64,000 nucleotides of DNA from the NCBI RefSeq assembly GCF_002929295.1, contig NZ_PJIM01000001.1, positions 124,001-188,000 of the forward strand, in the 5' to 3' direction. Shown one piece after another: positions 36,729 to 45,063 of the stretch. This stretch comes from Arthrobacter sp. SX1312 (lineage in GTDB: Bacteria > Actinomycetota > Actinomycetes > Actinomycetales > Micrococcaceae). Position numbers and translations under genes: made by a program. The notes beneath the pieces were generated by a model, which made no database searches, had not been told where the DNA came from, and saw only the letters and a list, made by a program, of their open reading frames with translations. Position 1 is the first letter of the stretch. Each line of letters starts with the position of its first letter.

Positions 36729-37472
36729 ATGGCAGCAGACATCACCGAGCGGGACGTCCTGGGCGGCTTCAGGCAGCGGCATGACGGATCGTCCTGGCGC
36801 CTCGGGGTGATGGGTGGCACGTTCGACCCCATCCATCACGGGCACCTGGTCGCCGCGAGCGAGGTCGCTTCGGTGTTCGACCTCGACGAGGTGGTCTTCG
36901 TCCCGACCGGCCAGCCCTGGCAGAAGGTCGACAAGGAGGTGACGGCCGCCGAGCACCGCTACCTGATGACGGTCATCGCGACGGCGTCGAATCCGAGCTT
37001 CACCGTGAGCCGCGTCGACATCGATCGCCCCGGTCCCACCTTCACGATCGACACCCTGCGCGACCTGAAGGCGGAGCGTCCGGATGCGCAGCTGTTCTTC
37101 ATCACCGGTGCCGATGCCATGGCCCAGATCCTCACCTGGAAGAACGCGGAGGAGCTCTGGTCCCTTGCCCACTTCATCGGGGTGACACGCCTCGGGCACG
37201 AGCTCGACGGCCGTGGCCGTGACGTCAGCCTGCTGGAAGTGCCCGCCATGGCAATCTCGAGCACGGACTGCAGGCACCGCGTCGGCGAGGGGAAGCCCGT
37301 CTGGTACCTGGTGCCCGACGGCGTGGTGCAGTACATCGCCAAGCACCGCCTCTACCGGCAGGTGGGACTGCCCGGGGCGGGACCGGCGTCGAAGCAGGGC
37401 GACGAGCGCGTCCCGCCGACGGAACGAGAGCACCGGGACAGCCCGAGCTCCATACAACAACCAACCGGATGA
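36729..37472 (+). CDS. nadD: Nicotinate-nucleotide adenylyltransferase
   Basis: A 247-residue adenylyltransferase that converts nicotinate mononucleotide to deamido-NAD. The nucleotidyl-transferase motif [15 protein letters not shown] includes the HxGH signature. ISSTDCRHR near the C-terminus is the second ATP-binding motif. About 40 extra residues lie at the C-terminus, which is disordered. The N-terminus has about 20 extra residues before [10 protein letters not shown]. It lies in an operon with the flanking genes. Confidence 0.94.
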   Translation: MAADITERDVLGGFRQRHDGSSWRLGVMGGTFDPIHHGHLVAASEVASVFDLDEVVFVPTGQPWQKVDKEVTAAEHRYLMTVIATASNPSFTVSRVDIDRPGPTFTIDTLRDLKAERPDAQLFFITGADAMAQILTWKNAEELWSLAHFIGVTRLGHELDGRGRDVSLLEVPAMAISSTDCRHRVGEGKPVWYLVPDGVVQYIAKHRLYRQVGLPGAGPASKQGDERVPPTEREHRDSPSSIQQPTG

Positions 37473-37479
37473 ATCAGCG

Positions 37480-38343
37480 ATGAGCAAGGTAGATGACGAC
37501 GCACCGATGACCGGGTCGACCGCGGACCGTGCCGGGTCAAGGGGATCGGGGATGCCAGTGGAGGACAGTTCGACGGGCACCGGTCCGCACGGCGCCTCGG
37601 CGCACGACGACGGCGTGGCGCGGGTGGAGACTCCCACGCGGCGTCAGCTGCGGTTGCAGCAGGTCGATGGGCGGGCGGTGGCGCCCGAGCCGGCGACCGA
37701 CCAGCGGCCGGACGGCTTGAAGGCGCCGCTGCCCGGCGGGCGCCGGGACCGTCGCCGTCGGCAGTCCGAGGCACGGCAGGCGTTCGCCGAGGACGCGAGC
37801 GGTCACCTCGCCGGCCTGCAGGCGGCCGGAACGGATGACCCCTTCGTCGTGGACCCCGCGGTGCTCGCGCAGCAGAAGGCGCTGGCCGCCCGCGCGGCGG
37901 CCCTGAATTCCCGGGCGCGCCGAATGCAGGAGCCATCGGAGCGGGACGGGCAGCGTACGCCCCCGCCGAACGACCCGACCGCGGCCCACAACCTGTCAAT
38001 CATCACCCCGCCCGAGTTCGTCCGGGTGCCCGGCAGCGCGCAGTCCGTCCTCCGGGCACCCGCGACGTCCCACATCCCTGTGGTCCTGCCGCGTCCCGGA
38101 CAGCCGGCGAGCGTCCCGCGGCCTCAGGTGCAGGGGAGCGGATCTGCCGGGAGCCCGGATCCAAGCACGGTCACCGAGCCCGTCGGGGCGCGGGATGCCT
38201 TCGGCCTGGACCCCCTCGACGCGATGACTGCGGGACTCGGAAGGCTGAGACGCGTGCGGTACCTGCAGTACTCGTTGCTCGTCGTGGGCGTGACCGCCCT
38301 CGCGACCGGGATAATAATGACAGTCAGCTCCCTCAATGGGTGA
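37480..38343 (+). CDS. Hypothetical protein with C-terminal membrane helix
   Basis: A 287-residue protein, mostly disordered and Ala/Pro/Arg-rich, with an anchoring helix at the C-terminus (YSLLVVGVTALATGIIMTVS). It has a basic patch PGGRRDRRRRQSEARQAF in the middle. This layout is that of a tail-anchored protein. The gene lies between nadD and rsfS, seven bases after nadD, a position occupied by similar hypothetical proteins in Arthrobacter. I do not recognise a domain. Confidence 0.75.
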   Translation: MSKVDDDAPMTGSTADRAGSRGSGMPVEDSSTGTGPHGASAHDDGVARVETPTRRQLRLQQVDGRAVAPEPATDQRPDGLKAPLPGGRRDRRRRQSEARQAFAEDASGHLAGLQAAGTDDPFVVDPAVLAQQKALAARAAALNSRARRMQEPSERDGQRTPPPNDPTAAHNLSIITPPEFVRVPGSAQSVLRAPATSHIPVVLPRPGQPASVPRPQVQGSGSAGSPDPSTVTEPVGARDAFGLDPLDAMTAGLGRLRRVRYLQYSLLVVGVTALATGIIMTVSSLNG

Positions 38344-38370
38344 AAATGCTGGCCACACACAAGGAGATCA

Positions 38371-38781
38371 GTGAGCGCTACCGAACAGTCCATTGGCATA
38401 GCCCGCACGGCGGCGCATGCTGCAGCGGACAAGATCGCCCAGGACATCGTCGCCATCGACGTCAGTGACAGGCTTGCGATCACGGACATCTTCGTGATCG
38501 CCTCCGCGCCGAGCGAGCGGCAGGTCAACGCGATCGTCGACGGCATCGAGGAGGAGCTGTCCAAACAGGGCCTGAAGCCCGTGCGCCGTGAAGGCCGCAG
38601 CGAGGGCCGCTGGGTGCTCCTCGACTACGCCCAGGTCATCGTCCATGTGCAGCACGAGGAGGACCGCGTGTTCTACGCCCTCGACCGGCTGTGGAAGGAC
38701 TGCCCCTCCGTGGACCTCCAGCTCGAGGAGGCCCTGCAGAGCTCGCCGCAGGTCGCCGCGTCCGACGTCGTCCCGGAGTGA
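38371..38781 (+). CDS. rsfS: Ribosomal silencing factor RsfS
   Basis: A 136-residue RsfS (Iojap/DUF143) protein that binds L14 of the 50S subunit and blocks subunit joining when nutrients are limiting. The conserved core is IVAIDVSDRLAITDIFVIAS, then the EGRSEGRWVLLDYAQVIVHV motif with the conserved Trp and Asp-Tyr. GTG 38371 is preceded by AAGGAGATCA, a strong site. It overlaps the next gene by four bases. Confidence 0.95.
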   Translation: MSATEQSIGIARTAAHAAADKIAQDIVAIDVSDRLAITDIFVIASAPSERQVNAIVDGIEEELSKQGLKPVRREGRSEGRWVLLDYAQVIVHVQHEEDRVFYALDRLWKDCPSVDLQLEEALQSSPQVAASDVVPE

Positions 38782-39458
38782 CGCGGTCCCCCCACGCCCA
38801 TCCCGCGGCCCGGCGCATCGTCTTCTGGCGCCACGGCCGCACCGAATGGAACCACTCCGGCCGCTTCCAGGGCCAGGAGAACATCGACCTGGACGAGACC
38901 GGCCGTGAGCAGGCCGTGCGGGCGGCCGAGGTGCTCGCGATGCGGGAGCCGTCGCTGATCGTCTCCTCGGACCTGCGTCGGGCGGCTGATACGGCCCTGA
39001 CGCTGGGGGAGCTCACAGGGCTGCCGGTCCTCTACGACGAGCGCCTTCGTGAGACGAACGCCGGCTCGTGGCAGGGTTTGTCCTTCGCCGAGATCGACGA
39101 GCGGTTCCCGGACGATAACGCCGCCTGGCGGGGCGGGGACCCCGAGGTACGTGCCGGCGGTGCCGAGAACCGTGTCGAGGTCGGGGACCGCATGCTCGCG
39201 GCGGTGACGGAGGCCGTGGAGCGGATCGGCCGTGCCGAGACGCTCGTCGTGGTCAGCCACGGTGGGTCCATCCGGGCGGCCCTGGCGGCCCTGATGGGGT
39301 TGCCGCCGGAACGGTGGGGGGCACTCGCGGGGTTGTCCAACTGCCACTGGTCCGAAGTACACGAGGTGGTGGACAGGGCCGAGGCCCTGTTCTCGTGGCA
39401 GCTGACCGAGCACAACGTAGGGCTCGGTTCCCTGCCCGAGGAGCCGCTGGAGGGTTGA
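38778..39458 (+). CDS. Histidine phosphatase family protein (phosphoglycerate-mutase-like)
   Basis: A 226-residue histidine phosphatase. The catalytic motif is FWRHGRTEWN (RHG), the second His is in VVSHGGSIRAAL, and the acid base is in LRETNAGSWQGL. The enzyme is in the broad cofactor-dependent phosphoglycerate mutase / phosphatase group and probably dephosphorylates small metabolites; the rsfS-linked position is typical in Actinobacteria. GTG 38778 overlaps the rsfS stop by four bases. Confidence 0.9.
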   Translation: MTRSPHAHPAARRIVFWRHGRTEWNHSGRFQGQENIDLDETGREQAVRAAEVLAMREPSLIVSSDLRRAADTALTLGELTGLPVLYDERLRETNAGSWQGLSFAEIDERFPDDNAAWRGGDPEVRAGGAENRVEVGDRMLAAVTEAVERIGRAETLVVVSHGGSIRAALAALMGLPPERWGALAGLSNCHWSEVHEVVDRAEALFSWQLTEHNVGLGSLPEEPLEG

Positions 39459-39476
39459 GCGGGCCCATCGGCCGAT

Positions 39477-39505
39477 TTGGCGAAGCCGCCAGAATTTACT
39501 AGACT
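39477..39505 (+). promoter_or_regulatory. Promoter of tRNA-Ala
   Basis: TTGGCG at 39477-39482 and TAGACT at 39500-39505 with the ideal 17-base spacing, 47 bases before the tRNA. It is the best sigma-A-like promoter in the window. Confidence 0.75.
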
Positions 39506-39552
39506 GGTCGAGTTGCTTCGGCCGGTTCGCCCGGAAGAAGCAATGCACATTC

Positions 39553-39625
39553 GGGGCTATGGCGCAGCTGGTAGCGCACCTGCATGGCATGCAGGGGGTC
39601 AGGGGTTCGAATCCCCTTAGCTCCA
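39553..39625 (+). tRNA. tRNA-Ala (anticodon GGC)
   Basis: A 73-nt cloverleaf. The acceptor stem GGGGCTA pairs with TAGCTCC (one G-T). The D-arm is GCGCAGCTGGTAGCGC, the anticodon arm CCTGC-ATGGCAT-GCAGG with anticodon GGC, and the T-arm AGGGGTTCGAATCCCCT. The 3' CCA is not encoded. It marks the end of the conserved core and the start of an accessory region, a common integration setting. Confidence 0.97.
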
Positions 39626-39630
39626 CAACG

Positions 39631-39672
39631 AACCGCCGGACCAAGGCAAAAGCCTTGGTCCGGCGGTTTTTT
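39631..39672 (+). terminator. Strong intrinsic terminator after tRNA-Ala
   Basis: A 17-bp perfect stem from 39631-39647 (AACCGCCGGACCAAGGC) to 39652-39668, loop AAAA, followed by a T-run to 39672. Very stable. Confidence 0.95.
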
Positions 39673-39690
39673 GTTGCCCTTCGGGAGTCG

Positions 39691-39963
39691 ATGGGTCAGG
39701 CCATGCTGACCGTGAGGTCTGCGTTCGCTCAGCTCGAGTGCGACCAGCTCGCCGGGCGGACCAGGGCCGGTATGGCCGTGGCTGCGGAACATGGGCGGAG
39801 GGCCGGTCGGCGGGAAGTCACGACTGACCATGCAAAGGTGAAACGAGCGCGGGATCTTGGAGCTCAAGGGCTTGCTCGGGCTGACATCGGGAAGATCATC
39901 GGGGTCAGCCGGGCGACGGTGTACCGCTATCTCAGCATTCCAACGGCGAACGGCGGGTTTTGA
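39691..39963 (+). pseudogene. Serine recombinase (resolvase/invertase) C-terminal remnant
   Basis: The 90 codons match only the C-terminal part of a Pin/Tn3-type serine recombinase: the long E helix (AMLTVRSAFAQLECDQLAGRT) and then the HTH domain (ADIGKIIGVSRATVYRYLSI). The 110-residue catalytic domain with the active-site serine is missing, and the remnant starts right after the tRNA terminator. It is probably debris of a mobile element that was inserted near the tRNA; without the catalytic domain it cannot recombine DNA. Confidence 0.8.
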
Positions 39964-40194
39964 GCTGGGGAGGAAAGACGCACGTGGGCTCCGCATTTCC
40001 CGAAGAAGCGGGAACGCAGAAGTGCATAGATGCTGCCATCGTTCCCTCCGGGGGTCGTCCAGTGTGGACGGCAATTGATATATGAGCCAGATCCGGGGAG
40101 GTAAGTCTCAGTGGAGTCCTCGCCTCAGTACGCTTGTTGAATACAGCATGGTGAACATCGTTGCGTCACGCAGTCCGTCACGAGGAGCCCGGTA

Positions 40195-40572
40195 ATGCAC
40201 AGAAGTCGCTTGTCCACTCTGCTGATCGACGCCCCGTCGGGTGAGGTTGGAGCCAGTGCGGCCTTTTGGGCAGGCGCACTCGGCGTGCCTGTCGAGAGTC
40301 CGCCTGGTGAGCCGCAGTTCCACACACTGCTGAATTGCGTCCCCGGCCTCGTCGTTGCCGTCCAGTCTGTCGAAGACGCCACTCGGTACCACGTCGACAT
40401 TGAGACCGATGACGTGTCGGCGGAGGTCGCCCGACTGAGTGCGTTGGGTGCCGTTGAGATAGCCGAATGGCAGGGGTGCCACACACTCCGTGTCCCTGGC
40501 GGACATTTGCTTTGCGTTATCCCCGTCCACAGCAACGAGGAGACGTTCAAGGCTCTCGCCCATACCTGGTGA
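40195..40572 (+). CDS. VOC-family (glyoxalase-like) protein
   Basis: A 125-residue vicinal-oxygen-chelate fold protein. Two beta-alpha-beta modules are seen: LLIDAPSGEVGASAAFWAGALG, and YHVDIETDDVSAEVARLSALGAVEI with GCHTLRVPGGHLLCVIP. Such proteins are glyoxalases, dioxygenases or antibiotic-binding proteins; no substrate can be assigned. The ATG at 40195 follows GAGGAGCCCGGTA. The 231 bases upstream hold no gene; two CGTCACG copies occur at 40164-40170 and 40176-40182. Confidence 0.78.
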   Translation: MHRSRLSTLLIDAPSGEVGASAAFWAGALGVPVESPPGEPQFHTLLNCVPGLVVAVQSVEDATRYHVDIETDDVSAEVARLSALGAVEIAEWQGCHTLRVPGGHLLCVIPVHSNEETFKALAHTW

Positions 40573-40627
40573 CTACCAGCCCCGCTGCTGGAACCGATCA
40601 GACCTAATCAGGGCACCAGGCCATGAA

Positions 40628-40712
40628 CCAAAAGGCACTGGCTCGGCGAGGACAAAGTGACGAATTGAACTTTCAGGGTGTCGCAGGTTCAAGTCCCGTC
40701 TTGGCTGGTGCC
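40628..40712 (+). other. tRNA-like fragment (possible degraded tRNA or attachment site)
   Basis: The 3' part, GGTGTCGCAGGTTCAAGTCC, has the look of a tRNA variable loop plus T-arm. GGCACCA at 40612-40618 pairs perfectly with TGGTGCC at 40706-40712, but the 101 bases between do not fold into a regular cloverleaf and no anticodon arm is convincing. It overlaps the end of the HAD gene on the other strand. It may be a remnant of a tRNA brought by a mobile element. Confidence 0.3.
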
Positions 40713-41666
40713 TCGGCGGCTTTCGTCGCTGGGTGCGGCGGGGAAGACGGATGTCCAATCGTTCATGACGCTGATGACTGTGAAGTGAGAGGCCTCAGCT
40801 ATACGCAGGGCTTCCTCGGCTCCCTTGTCGTAGGGCTGATCGCCTCTATCGGTGTCGTCATCGTGGTGGACGAGGAGGCTGAGGGAGCGCGGATGCTTCT
40901 GAACATACCGGAGCATAGGGATGTCGCCGTTCGAATTGCCGGCGGCTAACACCGGCCGCCGTCCGATTCGACTCCAGATGCGGGCGGGCTTTTCGGGGCC
41001 GTCATCGAGGAAGCCGAAGTCTGCCCCGTATCGGATGTCGTTGCTGCCGGCGTCGTAACGGAGGCCGACGGCGGACCCGATCACCCGCTCAGGGGAGATG
41101 CCGTAGTAGTCCAGCGTCATGGGGCGCATGAAGTCGCGGTCGCCACCGGAGACGATGTAGCAGGTGAAGTCGTGAGCTTCGAGATAGCGCAGCAATTCGA
41201 TCATGGGTTGGTAGACGGTGGACGAGTATGCCCGACCCAACGTCAGGTGTTTCGCTTCCCTGTAAAAGGCGGCGACAGCGCTCTGGTAGTCGTCGACACT
41301 TTCGTCCAGAGTAGTGCTGAGGAGGGCGGCGAGCAGAATCTTCAGGTCCGAGTCATCGCCGGCGTACTGCTGGTCGAGTGCGTTGCCCAACCAGGACAGG
41401 TCGCCGGTGACGGCGGACATATAGGGCTGCTGGTCGGCCAGCGTCGGGTCGGCACGGGCCGCTGCGGCCCACTTCCCGACCACATAGTGCAACTCCACGG
41501 GCATGGGTTTCTCCGCCCACAGCGTGCCGTCGTTATCGAACACGGCGATGCGTTCGGCGACCGGCATGGCGTCGGGACCGGTTGCGAGAGCGTCGATGAA
41601 GTCCACGATGGCCTGACGGGTCGCGCCGTCCCGCCAGGAGGTGAGCGGGTTGCTTGTCGAATCCAT
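40689..41666 (-). CDS. HAD-family hydrolase
   Basis: A 325-residue haloacid dehalogenase superfamily phosphatase. Motif I is AVFDNDGTLW (D44 nucleophile, D46 acid), motif II is YIVSGGDRDFM, and motif IV is LAAGNSNGDIPML. A large helical cap lies between motifs I and II. The ATG at 41666 follows AAGGAGACACGGTCC. It is the last gene of the sulfatase cassette, 31 bases after the formylglycine-generating enzyme. Its role with the sulfatase is unknown; phosphatases of this type are often co-encoded. The C-terminal end runs over a tRNA-like sequence. Confidence 0.85.
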   Translation of the reverse strand: MDSTSNPLTSWRDGATRQAIVDFIDALATGPDAMPVAERIAVFDNDGTLWAEKPMPVELHYVVGKWAAAARADPTLADQQPYMSAVTGDLSWLGNALDQQYAGDDSDLKILLAALLSTTLDESVDDYQSAVAAFYREAKHLTLGRAYSSTVYQPMIELLRYLEAHDFTCYIVSGGDRDFMRPMTLDYYGISPERVIGSAVGLRYDAGSNDIRYGADFGFLDDGPEKPARIWSRIGRRPVLAAGNSNGDIPMLRYVQKHPRSLSLLVHHDDDTDRGDQPYDKGAEEALRIAEASHFTVISVMNDWTSVFPAAPSDESRRGTSQDGT

Positions 41667-41697
41667 GGACCGTGTCTCCTTGAGTGGGCGGGCGGTA

Positions 41698-42626
41698 CTA
41701 GGGCAGGACCACCCGGAAGCCGATGTGGCTCATCCCGGTGTCGATCATCTGGGGTCGACGGGCGGCCGGTCGGTAGCGCCTGCAGTAGCCATCCGCGCAG
41801 AGGAACGACCCGCCTTTGACGACCTTGCGGGGCACGCCGAACTGATCTGCCGGGTCGATGCTGGCCTGGCGTGTTCCACCGGTCGGGTTGGCGGGGGCGC
41901 AGCATCCGTGCTCATCTCGATGTCCCTGATACCAGTCGGTGGTCCACCCCATACGTTTCCGGCCATGTCGAAGAGCCCGTACCCGTTAGCGGGGAAGGAG
42001 CCGACGGGGGCTGTGGACCCGTACCCCCGCGTGGATCGCCAGGGAAAATCGCCATGCCAGCAATTCGCCATCCGTTCCCCGGGCAGCTCGGGATCGTGGC
42101 CCCAGGTGTACGGCTGGCCTTCCAAACCCCCACGCGCGGCGAACTCCCATTCCGCTTCGCTGGGCAGTCGGACGCCGGCCCACGTGGCGTACGCCTCGGC
42201 GTCTTCGTAGGCCACGTGCACGACGGGATGATCCGCGCGGTCCCGGATGGTGGACCCGCGCCCGAAGGGTCGCCGCCAGTTCGCTCCCGGTGTCCACTCC
42301 CACCACTGGCTGAGGTGCTTGAGGTTGACCGGCCCGCTGGTGCCCACGAACACCATCGAGCCCGGTTGCAGGTTTTCCGGTGGTGCGTCGGGAAACTCGG
42401 CGGGATCGAGGGGGCGCTCAGCGACTGTGCGGTAGCCGGTCGCTCTGACGAAGTACGAATACTCCCGATTGGTGACCGTGGTGCGGCTGATCGAGAAGGC
42501 GTCGACGGGAACCCCGTGCGCTGGCGCTTCTTCCGGGTAGTGCTCTTTAGAGCCCATGACGAAGTCGCCACCACCGATGTGTGCGAAATCGGTGGTGGCG
42601 ATCGCCCCGGCCGAGTAGGCGGTCAA
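41698..42626 (-). pseudogene. Formylglycine-generating enzyme (SUMF1/FGE family) broken by a 1-nt frameshift
   Basis: The product would convert the sulfatase active-site cysteine to formylglycine. Read in two frames, the sequence is complete: FAHIGGGDFVMGS, RLPSEAEWEFAARGG and FDMAGNVW in the first frame, then TTDWYQGHRDEHG and the copper-binding cysteines in GGSFLCADGYCRRYRP in the second. The frame changes at 41947-41949, where the codon between two tryptophans (normally GAG in WEW) has lost one base. Translation from the TTG at 42626 overlaps the sulfatase stop (TTGA). As read, the enzyme would lack its active site. A sequencing error in the G-run is possible. Confidence 0.85.
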
Positions 42627-44164
42627 TGTCCGCTGGTCAGGAACACCTGCAGCTTCTCCACCGCCTGATCGATACCGAAACTCGCGGGACGCTGGCGGGG
42701 CGGGAACTCCTCGAACGTATGCAGGAACTGCACCACGAGCGCTTGTGCCGCGAGCACCATGAAGGAGTTGTCGAAGACCCAATCCCAGTAGGTATTCGAC
42801 GTCACGTCGGCGCGTTCGAACGGGTCGGTGCGCAGGTTGTAGAGCTTCGGTGCCCGCAGTGGAACGAATGGGTCCAGCCACACGGCGAGGGTGCCCAAGG
42901 TGCGCTGCTCCATGAACACGGCTTTCCAGTTGTCGTAGCGGATCCCGAGAACGTCTCCGTCGTCGGAAAAATACACCATGCCCTTCCGGGGACTCTCCGC
43001 GACCTCTCCGGTGAGGTAGGGGAGGAGGTTGAACCCGTCGATGTGTACTTTGTAGGTGCGGTCGCCGATGGTGGCGCCCTGCTTGAGTTCGTCCACGGTG
43101 GTGGTATCGCCCGCGGCGGCGAGGAACGTCGGCAGCCAGTCGTGATGCTGGATGATCTCGTTCGACACAACGCCGGCAGGAATATGCCCGGGCCAACGGA
43201 TCATCTCAGGAACGCGGAACCCGCCTTCCCAGTTGGTGTTCTTCTCGCTGCGGAAAGGCGTCATTCCTCCGTCGGGCCAGGTATTCATCTGAGGTCCGTT
43301 GTCGGTCGAATAGACCACGATGGTGTCATCGGCGATGCCGAGCTCCTCCAGGTGATCCAGGAGCCCGCCCACGATGTTGTCGTGGTCGATCATCGTGTCG
43401 TGATACGGCGATTGCCAGCGGCCGGCCTGCCCGACGCTCTCGGGTTTCGGGTGGGTGCGGAAGTGCATGTGCGTTGTGTTCATCCAGACGAAGAACGGGT
43501 CGCCCGACCCGGTGGCGCGCCCGATGAAATCCTTCGCCGCGGCGGCGAACTCGTCGTCGATGCTTTCCATCCGCTTCTTCGTCAACGGGCCGGTGTCCTC
43601 GACCCGCTGCTTCCCGAGCCGACCGTACCGTTCATCGACGGTGTCATCCTCGTCCTCACTGGCCCAGGAGTGAATCACGCCGCGGGGCCGGACTCGCTCA
43701 TTGAAGGCCGGGAACTCCCCGCGCGAAGGCCAGTTCGCCGATTCCGGCTCCTCTTCGGCGTTGAGGTGATAGAGGTTGCCGTAGAACTCGTCGAAGCCGT
43801 GCACCGTAGGTAAGAACTCGTTCCGGTCGCCAAGATGGTTCTTGCCGAACTGACCCGTCAGGTAACCGTGTGGTTTCAACACCTCGGCGATTGTCGGGTC
43901 CTCAGCACGCAACCCGACGTCGACCCCTGGCATGCCGACCTTGCTCAGGCCGGTGCGGAACACGCTTTGGCCGGTGATGAACGACGCGCGCCCCGCGGTG
44001 CAACTCTGTTCACCATACGAATCGGTGAAGCGCATCCCTTCGTCGGCGATACGGTCGATATTCGGGGTTCGGTAGCCCATCAGGCCATCGCTATAGCAAC
44101 TCAGGTTCGTGATCCCGATGTCATCTCCCCAAATGACCAGGACGTTGGGCTTTCCGTTCGGCAT
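42623..44164 (-). CDS. Arylsulfatase-family type I sulfatase
   Basis: A 513-residue sulfatase that would hydrolyse a sulfate ester. Metal ligands are in LVIWGDDIGITN (D14, D15) and VYSTDNGPQ. The active-site sequence is CTAGRASFITGQ, with C55 to be converted to formylglycine and R59 at +4; it has Ala rather than Pro at +2. No signal peptide is seen, so the enzyme is likely cytoplasmic or exported by another route. The ATG at 44164 follows GAGAGG. It is the first of a run sulfatase-FGE-HAD, with the SHOCT protein just upstream. Substrate unknown. Confidence 0.92.
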   Translation of the reverse strand: MPNGKPNVLVIWGDDIGITNLSCYSDGLMGYRTPNIDRIADEGMRFTDSYGEQSCTAGRASFITGQSVFRTGLSKVGMPGVDVGLRAEDPTIAEVLKPHGYLTGQFGKNHLGDRNEFLPTVHGFDEFYGNLYHLNAEEEPESANWPSRGEFPAFNERVRPRGVIHSWASEDEDDTVDERYGRLGKQRVEDTGPLTKKRMESIDDEFAAAAKDFIGRATGSGDPFFVWMNTTHMHFRTHPKPESVGQAGRWQSPYHDTMIDHDNIVGGLLDHLEELGIADDTIVVYSTDNGPQMNTWPDGGMTPFRSEKNTNWEGGFRVPEMIRWPGHIPAGVVSNEIIQHHDWLPTFLAAAGDTTTVDELKQGATIGDRTYKVHIDGFNLLPYLTGEVAESPRKGMVYFSDDGDVLGIRYDNWKAVFMEQRTLGTLAVWLDPFVPLRAPKLYNLRTDPFERADVTSNTYWDWVFDNSFMVLAAQALVVQFLHTFEEFPPRQRPASFGIDQAVEKLQVFLTSGH

Positions 44165-44218
44165 TGTTACCTCTCCGAAGCGATTGACGAGACAGAACCT
44201 TCGACCACGCCGTGCAGA

Positions 44219-44623
44219 TCAGACGGTCATCCGAGCAGGGTGCGCCGACAGTGCCTGCTGCTTGAGCGCGTCGAATTCGTCCTGGTTGATCGTTCCGGTG
44301 TCGAGGAGGGCCTTGGCTTTGACGATTTCGTGGGCCGGTGAGGGGTTGGCGCCGGCGACGTCGCGAATGTACTTGTCTGTCTCTGTCTGCGCTTCGCGCA
44401 CTGCTTGTCCCTGGCGTTCGTTCATCCCGGGTCCGCGGGCGATCAGATAGATCACTGCGGTGAGGAACGGTACGAAGACGAGGAGGAGTATCCAGGCGGT
44501 TTTCGTCGTCCAGTTGAGAGCGCGATCACCCATCACGTCCCCGATGACAGCGAACAACACCATGAGGTAGGAAATGAACACAGTGGTCCAGAAGAAGTAC
44601 GCAACGATGTCCCAGAAGTTCAT
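44219..44623 (-). CDS. PLDc_N/SHOCT-domain membrane protein
   Basis: A 134-residue protein with two membrane helices (VAYFFWTTVFISYLMVLFAV and TAWILLLVFVPFLTAVIYL), the pattern of a PLDc_N domain, and a C-terminal SHOCT motif (HEIVKAKALLDTGTINQDEF). Such proteins are common regulators or scaffolds near sulfatase and stress genes, but their action is not known. It starts at ATG 44623 and lies 54 bases upstream of the sulfatase on the same strand. Confidence 0.8.
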   Translation of the reverse strand: MNFWDIVAYFFWTTVFISYLMVLFAVIGDVMGDRALNWTTKTAWILLLVFVPFLTAVIYLIARGPGMNERQGQAVREAQTETDKYIRDVAGANPSPAHEIVKAKALLDTGTINQDEFDALKQQALSAHPARMTV

Positions 44624-44942
44624 GAGCTGACCCGTTCTGTAGGAGGATGCCGGCGGCGTCGCAGTGCCCCGACGGTAGCCTCACAGCGCTCCTGCTCACG
44701 TCATCCAGAGTGGGTGACGACTCCGCCGGGCAGTCGCGCGTCCGTTGCGCGATGACGCGACAGCGCACCAGGAGTGACACGTCGAAATTCAGGCTGAAGA
44801 AACGAACGTCATATTGCTGCACCCGATGACCGCAAGGTCGTCGTCGATCGACCGGCCGATGACCCTTGGCCAGGGAATCGAGAAATGCAGTCTCGTCGGG
44901 CCCGCCGCCGTGGCAGAGCCAACTCCAGCCCATTCAGGTAGT

Positions 44943-44978
44943 GCCATACGTCCCTTTCCCTTCAAGAAAACGTATGGC
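44943..44978. promoter_or_regulatory. Perfect 9-bp inverted repeat upstream of the response regulator gene
   Basis: GCCATACGT at 44943-44951 and ACGTATGGC at 44970-44978 are exact reverse complements separated by 18 bases. It lies in the 440-base gap between the SHOCT gene and the response regulator, 85 bases before the regulator start. No gene is visible in the rest of the gap. A dimeric regulator could bind it; no T-run follows, so it is not a terminator. Confidence 0.5.
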
Positions 44979-45063
44979 GCTGGTGGGCGCGACAGGTGAG
45001 GGCCATCCTGAGGGTAGGTCTCGCGAAGGATTCGTCAAGTGTCAGTCGGAGGACGGGGGAAGC

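Noticed and set aside
39631-39672. The long inverted repeat after tRNA-Ala as a mobile element end
   Set aside because: The stem, AAAA loop and T-run make it a terminator; no partner repeat is present.
39559-39690. Extension of the recombinase frame upstream over the tRNA and terminator
   Set aside because: The translated part is from tRNA and terminator sequence (MAQLVAHLHGMQGVRGSNPL), a common artefact over tRNA genes.
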